In this document: in pieces, positions 57,499 to 64,000 of the stretch
Position numbering within the stretch: the stretch's first letter is position 1
Layout of the letters: each line of letters opens with the position of its first letter
From: Phanerodontia chrysosporium
Taxonomy: Eukaryota; Basidiomycota; Agaricomycetes; Polyporales; Phanerochaetaceae
Assembly: GCA_001910725.1 (NCBI GenBank)
Contig: MJGA01000013.1
Coordinates: 558,001-622,000 of the forward strand
Length of the DNA stretch: 64,000 nucleotides
Reading direction: 5' to 3'
Position numbers and translations under genes: made by a program
Notes under the pieces: model-generated
Told to the model about the DNA's origin: nothing
Seen by the model: the letters and a program-made list of their open reading frames with translations, nothing else
Database searches by the model: none

Positions 57499-58469
57499 AG
57501 TGTGTGTTGTCTGCCAACGTCAACAAGGAAAGAGGACATCCCAACCATGCAGAGTCGGCTGCTCCCAAGGTCTGGTTGTTTCGCACGGCCGTGGGACAAA
57601 GATTTAAGCTTTGAGGATATCATCGTCTGGTTATATGGCGAGCTTCATATCGTAGGAGCGTTTTGACCCGAGATCTTGAAGACCACATCCTGAGCACAGA
57701 ACATGACCAGATACGTTCGTGGCGGGAAGATGCAGAGCAACAAGAGACGCTCGGCCGGTCGGCGACGCCACGACGCTTCGCCGAAACAATACGGCATTCC
57801 CCGAACCTGCCTTGCCTTTCCCTCCATCCTCGTAAAGCTCGACAGCTTGAATACATACATAACCGCACCCAATCAATATTTCAAGGCCATGGTGAAAGCT
57901 TGCGACTTAATTTTGGCCGTTTCTGTCCTATCCTGAGTACTGGAGTGGAAGCTAGAATACGCGGTAACGGCGCAAGCGTCCAGCACGCGTATCTTCAACC
58001 AGCAAACCGGTAGGATTGCTCTTGTAGGAGGACAGGGACGCATGACTGATTTTTGTAGCTGCTACTTCTAGGGTACTCAGGCGTGGCGGCATAGGATGAC
58101 GATCACCTACGTTATGCTACGCCAGGCACGTCTTTGCAATGTGGGGTGGGCTTCACACACATGTTATGCTTGCTACATGTTTGATTGATGGTATCTTTAG
58201 ACTTCACAGCATTTAACCAGATGTCATCCAGTCACTAGTCAGGGCTGGCTACACCTTAACTTCAATTCGGGACCATCTGCGCAGCATTGGGCTTGGCGTC
58301 CGTAGCGCTATCGGTGCCTCATCTCGGTTTACACCGCCCCTTCGGATACCCACATCAAACTAGAGACCAAGTCCGCTCTGCTTTCCTTTGTGTCAGCTGC
58401 AGCACCACTCGCTAGCGGCTGCACAACTCTGTCAGTCCTCACCAGCTCCGCGATCACCAATACCGCCCG
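57499..58469. other. Intergenic, no gene seen
   Basis: Contains the promoters of AKR copy E and of the membrane protein. No coding pattern or repeat recognised. Confidence 0.45.
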
Positions 58470-60483
58470 ATGAATGCCAATCTACACTTGCGCTCATTCC
58501 CTAACCCTCCGACGAGACGTGCGACACTCCTCGAGCTCTTACAGTGTGTTACGGGCCTCATTCTATGTCTGGTGATACTGGTCGCTTCTGCAGTATTCAT
58601 GGCCGTCGACGTCGAGTTCCCCGACGTCGACTTCGGTACCTTCCTGGCCATCCCGACATGGCAGATGTTCAATTATATCCTGAATACCGCCATCGCAGTG
58701 GCAGCGGTGCTCATCTCCGGAAACCTACTCGCCCTTTACTCTTCCGTGCAGCGGTTGTTGCTGCTTCCTTCTAGTCACTCTCGGGACGAATGCCCGCGTC
58801 CGTGTTAGCGAAGCCTGGCCTTCTTACCGCGTACACTCTTATTGGTACCAGCTACCCTTTGGTCCTCGTGAGCATCGCAGTGGCTCTGGTCCCCATTCTC
58901 TCGGCCATTGCCGCGTTTCTCATCGATTTCAAGCTCACGACTCACGAAATAAACATTTGCGCTACGGGACAAAACATCAGTACACTCTTCGACACCATCG
59001 ACTCGATGTATGCGTGGTACCAGATGAACGGGACCGCCCTGGGCGAATGGACGGCGCTGTCGGACCTTGTCTTGTCAACGGCAGCTACCCGTCTTCCGTA
59101 CATGTCCAGCCCGTTTCTCCCGCACGACTTCCTCTCGAACTCCATGAACGCTGCCACGTCGGATGGCTGGAATAGCAGCATCCAATTTGGCGGCACCACC
59201 TTCCTCGGGGATTCCACGTACGGCTTCAGCCCGGCGCCGCGAGTGATGTGGCAGGGCCGCACGTCTCTCCCTCCGGGCATCCTCGACCCAGTCGTGACAA
59301 AGCTGTTTCCTGCCTCGACGATTCGCGTCGAGCGCATCGCTCCCGGACAAACGTCCGCCTTCTCCTGCGACAGCCTTCCCTTCACGAACAGCTCTCGGCC
59401 CATTTCACTTCCACTCCCATCGAGACATCGTCCTCCGATATTGCTACCCTGTATTCAGTCTCCACCCAGGGGCCATGCTTTACGCGCAATTCAACATTCA
59501 TGTTCGATAGGAGCGAAGCCCTACCCGCACTGGCGCAATTCGACATCAAGGCGTGTAGTACCGAGACCACACTACACATCCAGCTCGTCGTTATTAGCCC
59601 TGTGAGCTTTGATTCAACGTCGAGCTACAGTGTAGAGGCCTACAACTGCTCGTCCGCCGTCCTTGAAGGCACTGCTCGCGGTGTCCAGTCCTCGCAGAAC
59701 ACGATCCTGGTCTATCCACCCGCATCAGATGTACAAGAACTGTCTGCCGATGCCCTGCGTCGCTATGCGGCACACCTTAATGTGTACTTCGGCCTCGCGA
59801 TCTACCCCATCACCAACAGCTCGACTGCACCGTTCTCCGGTAGCCTGCGTACTCAGGGTCCCTGGACCACTCCGTTGCTGCACAACTGGGCAGCAACGCC
59901 GACAGGGCCCACACAGTTCCCGGAGGGGCTCCTGCCGCCGCCGCCGCCGCCGCCGAAGCGTGCACTTGCGCCAATGGCGCCGTCGTACTGGCCCGGCGCC
60001 GTCTTTCTGCCTGTGTACGCCGACGCGCTCGTCACGGGCTTCGGGACGTACTTTGCGACGCTCTTCAGCGCTGCGCGCCCGCTTTCGGGCCTCGCCAGCG
60101 GCGGGTCGTGTGCCAGCCGCGACGTGCTCGAGAAGCAGGTTGTACGCCTCGGGGCGCCCCCGAAGATCGGCGTGCCGCTGCTCCTTATTCCGCTGGTGGT
60201 GCTCGTAGCGCATGGGGTATTGCTTGCTCTGTACGCGCGTCAGCTTCCCGCTCTCCAACCGGACGACTGCGTCGATATGCTGAGGAAGGTGGAAGTGACG
60301 GCAGGGAAGGCCGTGATGGTCGCGGAGCTTTGCGCAACATGGGGAGAGGAAACTGTGGCGCTGTTGGATATGCCTGCTCGTCGGAGGATGCTGCTCGTGA
60401 TTCCAAACCGGACCCGCAGGATGTGTTGGGTACACATGTTGCTCCATGCATGTAGCTCAAGGACAGTGCTTGCGCATGTCTGA
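58470..60483 (+). CDS. Multi-pass membrane glycoprotein of unknown function
   Basis: Begins MNANLHLRSFPNPPTRRATL and has three hydrophobic helices in the first 160 residues (VTGLILCLVILVASAVFMAV; YILNTAIAVAAVLISGNLL; LVLVSIAVALVPILSAIAAF), then a large loop of about 400 residues rich in N-x-S/T sites and Cys (for example NISTLF, NGTALG, NSSIQF, NSTFMF), a poly-Pro run, and a helix near the C-terminus (GVPLLLIPLVVLVAHGVLLA). The layout fits a surface protein with one large extracellular loop. The frame changes near 58787 (a missing base, or an intron ending TTCTAG) and near 59393-59402 (one missing base). I do not recognise the family. Confidence 0.62.
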
Positions 60484-60728
60484 TTAGCTAACAGCCTGTT
60501 GAGGTCCACGCTGGGCGACATGCAGAGGTCTATACGACCTGTGCTGGTATGTGATGGAGCTTGAGGAAGATTGGTACTGTTTTTCTCCAAATTACTGTGA
60601 AGGATCCATGTTGATACAGTGACTTGTAGGCGCGGACGTGTCTGATAAGGTTCATTGTGTCCTAGCATGCTTCACGCCAGCGGCATCCGCACGGGCGAGT
60701 TGTTTGGATCAGTCATCATCGGTTCACC

Positions 60729-62890
60729 ATGCAGGCCCAGTATTCCTATGTTCGACCCAGCCTGGAACCTTCGTACAGCAATGACTCTGATAGCGAAGAG
60801 CTGCGATCATACTTTGACAACATTACCAAAGGCTGCGACATCTTCCGTATCCTCCTCGTCGGAAAGGCTGGCTCTGGCAAATCGACGCTCGTCTCAGAGG
60901 TGTTCGACTTCGATTTAGACAAAGCGCGGGTGCAGGACTTCGCTGTGAGTGTTCTCGGTGGATCACGCTGTTCATGTCAGTGATATATAATGTGATCGGT
61001 TGCAGTCCGCGGACCATGACATCAATGAAGAGATATTCTCTCCAACCAAGACTCTGCGCTTGCACGACAGCAAGGGGCTCGAGAGCGGCTCGCCAGAGAA
61101 CCTCAACATCATAACGGACTTCATCAACGACCGCAAAGGCAGACCATTTGCCGAGCAGCTTCACGCCATTTGGTGAGAACGTCAAGTGATGAGACGTGCT
61201 ACGGTTGCTGACACAATCAGGTATTGTATTGAGATACCTGTCGCCGGCCAGCGTCCGTTTGAAGGCGGTGACATAGCACTGCTGAACTCTCTCAAACAAA
61301 CTGGTAATAAAGGTGCGTGGTGTCATGCTTCGCTACGAGCACGCTCTATGCTGATATGTACATCGGCGATAAAGTCCCCGTAATTGTCGTATTCACGAAG
61401 CTCGATCGGCTCGAATATCGGGAGCAGAAGCGACTCAGAGCTGAGTATATCAAGGCGGGGATGGACAAGAAGGACGCCAGTGCAAAAGCGAAGACAGATT
61501 CCATTGGATCTGCAATGAAAGAGTATGAGAAGTCGTGCGTGAACGTACTCAAGTCCGATCTGGTACCAGATGCCTGGGCGCACTACTGCGCAGTTTCCAA
61601 CAAACGTGAGCATCAAACCTTCATGCTCATAGTAATTATTTGACACAACGACAGATCCCGAGACTATCGTAAACCTCATAGGACGTACGACTTCAACGCT
61701 TTCAGAATCTGAGGCGCTGAACGTAATGTGGGCATCAGTACAAATGGTCAGCTGTTTCGCTCAGCCATCGAGTTCATCATATGTGCTGACTGTGCATAGT
61801 CAGATGTAGATTTGAAGGTCAACACGTCCGTTCTGTAGGTCTTTGACTCTCAAGGATCAAGTGATTGAACTGATGGACGCTCCGATCTCCTCAGGGCTGG
61901 GAAGAACAGTGAGAACTTAGATTGCTTGTCCAATGCTCCACGCTCAAGGCCTGATATGAAGTGTACTGGCGCGGCCTGGGGGCTGCTATGATCCCGATAA
62001 AGGGTGTTCGGAAGGTCACCCTTCTCCATGTGCTGGGCCGCATCCACCAGGACATCGTCCGTGTCTGGAACATCAACGTACGTGGTCGTTGTTGTCTTAC
62101 TATTCCGGCTCTTGCTGATGACGAGCTAGGATCCCGAGGAGGCGCGTCGTCACTACTTCCAGGCCAATGGGGCCAGATATTAACATGAATTCATAGATTC
62201 TTATGGGTGCCAACATGCGAACCATGATCCGCAAGCTTTTCATTGAACCAATCATGGCTCCATCGTTAGATGGAGATCACTCAAGGGGCGACAATGAGAG
62301 TTCAAAGATCATTGAGAACCTTGCGGCCGCAGTTATGAACCCTACCGCTGTGGCCGTGCCAGCAGCGACCGAGGTCATAAGGCTACTGGAGAATGTTGCA
62401 GTTGGCTCAGCACCAACTGCCCGTATTCTTCTGGCATATATCGCCGGTAAGTACGCGTTGTCCTATCTTGGTGCGTGACTGACGCATTGGTGAAGACCTT
62501 ACGCTCGGGCTCGAAAGCTTGTATTGGCTCATGCGGCCGCGGCGCGAGGATAAAGCAATCTCACGCCAAGACGTGGTCCGTGCGTTTACGACATATCGGG
62601 CCTCAACCCAGCGCAGCCAAGTTCATATGCTTATTCGCGACTACATTGGAGACGAGAACGTCGGTCAATCTCGTCGGCGTTTGCGTATGTCAGTCTAAAG
62701 CTTGCACAGGTCATGCGTGCCTTCAGTCGCGAGAAAGCGATAGAGAAGGTCAAATCCATCATATCCAAGTCTCGCTTTGTAAGTCGCGCTCTGGACTGGC
62801 CGCAGCTCGAAGCTTACTGCCTATCGGTAGGACCCTTCCACGGTATTCGGTGGAAACCTCATGCCGAGCCCAACCACCTCTCAGACATAG
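60729..62890 (+). CDS. P-loop GTPase, fungal G-domain family (tandem copy 1)
   Basis: Starts MQAQYSYVRPSLEPSYSND. The G1 loop is GKAGSGKS in FRILLVGKAGSGKSTL, G3 is HDSKGLESG and G4 is FTKLDRL after VPVIVV, in the order of translation-factor/AIG1-type GTPases. A charged insertion (REQKRLRAEYIKAGMDKKD) follows G4. Downstream helices (YWRGLGAAMIPIKGVRKVTL, RTMIRKLFIEPIM, LTLGLESLYWLM) form a family-specific C-terminal part. The last exons use GTAAGT donors and the proposed end is DPSTVFGGNLMPSPTTSQT. Exon joins between 61.8 and 62.2 kb remain uncertain. The family is common in agaricomycetes; the role is unknown. Confidence 0.7.
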
Positions 62891-63069
62891 TATTGCTGTG
62901 TGTGTATCTGTCCGTATGGCATAGCACAGTTCTCTAGACCGTCTTGGTAGCGACCTACGTAGGCTGGCGCGTGGGCAGTGTAGGTTTGATTTGCCGTTGG
63001 TGCACAGCAATCGTAATTTTGACGCTCTCGTGTATACTACTTCTCGTCCCCTACTATCAGCTTCCGACA

Positions 63070-64000
63070 ATGTCACTGCCAGAAATCAAGCGATTTCGTC
63101 TCTTGATCATTGGTAAGACAGGATGCGGAAAGACAACCATTCTGAGCAAAGTAGGTGATTCGCTGCACAAGTAAATCAGGGCCAGATCTCAGCTCGGAGG
63201 CGTTCGTTCCAGGTCTGCGGAGAAGACGTGGTGCGTCCGTAAATAGCCTGATCCTTGAAAGTATATCCATTCCGGTGCAGGCAGATCAGCCGAGTATGCA
63301 GGTAAGTGTAACGATCATCTGCATGAGATGACCTGGACGCTGACGCGACAATTACAACGTACAGCGCGGCGTGCATAACATTGAGCGGGAATTGCTATTC
63401 AGGCACAACGATAAGCTAGTCGCGCATGACTCGGAGGGGTTTGAGGCAGGACAGAACGATGAATTCGAAACTGTGAATAGCTTCATCGAACGCAGATCGG
63501 CCATGGATGACATCAACCAGCGATTGCACATGGTTTGGTATGGACATGGACGTAGGACGACGGCCTGATTTTGTCTTTCTGATATCGTTCTAGGTACTGC
63601 TTGGAAATGAGCTCGCGCCAGGTGCAACATGCGGAACGACAGTTCTTCTCCACCAAGAGACAGGGTACGTCTTGCGAAGGCGACGTTGATAACGTCATTC
63701 CTCGAACACTTTGCTTATATCCAGCGTAGTCCCAGTCGTCGCCGTGATCACCAAGTTTGACGTCTTTATCCAGGACGTTCAACAAGAACTGGAGCAAGCT
63801 GCAGAAGATGAGGAGCAAGACATCGACGAAGACGAGATAGAGGGTGAGGCCATTAAACTGGCTGAGGAGCGCTTCAACGAGTACTACCGGACACAGCTGG
63901 AAAACCTCCCCTTTCCTCCCAAGGCCATAGTCACGCTGTCGCGCAGTGAGTGCTCGTGTGCAATGACTACGGTAGTTTGTCCATGTCAAGTCTGACCCGT
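63070..64000 (+). CDS. P-loop GTPase, fungal G-domain family (tandem copy 2, partial)
   Basis: Starts MSLPEIKRFRLLIIGKTGCG; the G1 loop is GKTGCGKT. After a short exon with VCGEDVV, the sequence continues through ESISIPVQADQPSMQ, RGVHNIERELLFRHND, the G3 element HDSEGFEAG, a WYCLEMSSRQVQ strand and the G4 motif VPVVAVITKFD, ending in an acidic coiled stretch (QELEQAAEDEEQDIDEDEIE) and FPPKAIVTLSR. The gene continues past the window end. Same order of motifs as copy 1 next to it but low identity, so the duplication is old. Confidence 0.72.

Noticed and set aside
58690..58775. Intron ending TTCTAG in the membrane glycoprotein
   Set aside because: Possible in phase, but it would remove most of a good membrane helix; a missing base near 58787 explains the frame change better. 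Left open.
59725..60447. Minus-strand 240-codon frame opposite the membrane glycoprotein
   Set aside because: No domain or splice support, and the sense strand is clearly protein-like.

Overview
The window is nuclear DNA of a filamentous basidiomycete, most likely an agaricomycete. Genes are split by many short introns of about 45-60 bp with GT...AG ends, coding DNA is GC-rich, and the gene families (DUF6534-type membrane proteins, expanded F-box and P-loop GTPase families, a gag / RT-RNase H / tyrosine-recombinase retroelement) are typical of Agaricomycotina. No tRNA, rRNA or CRISPR array was recognised.

Layout. 0-9 kb: an F-box gene, then four tandem aldo-keto reductase genes (AKR7/aflatoxin-aldehyde-reductase-like), all on the minus strand. 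10-17 kb: housekeeping genes: ribosomal protein uL23, a 999-residue Msb2-like signalling mucin, and a Vip1-like RRM protein. 18-24 kb: two tandem DUF6534-type seven-helix membrane proteins. 24.5-26 kb: an unknown 415-residue protein. 27-33 kb: an accessory stretch with a fifth AKR gene, a decayed F-box gene, an alpha/beta hydrolase and an MFS transporter. 34-43 kb: a small Ser-rich protein, a 679-residue protein ending in a CaaX prenylation box, and, divergent from it, a Cdc7/SepH-type septation kinase. 43.8-48.6 kb: the retroelement. 50-57.5 kb: a histidine-phosphatase-like membrane protein, three F-box genes (one dead) and a sixth AKR gene. 58-64 kb: a multi-pass glycoprotein and two tandem P-loop GTPases, the second cut by the window end.

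Two themes stand out. First, AKR7-like genes and a single F-box family are neighbours at three separate places in the window, twice in the same tail-to-tail arrangement. Second, at about fifteen places a gene loses its frame by exactly one missing base, often in a short G or C run, and never by a clear extra base. One such break lies in the glycine-rich loop of the septation kinase, which is expected to be important. This points to sequence-level base loss rather than to many independent pseudogenes, so I describe those genes as probably functional with a noted break. Exon joins were deduced by eye from splice signals, reading frame and paralogue comparison; boundaries may be off by a base or two.
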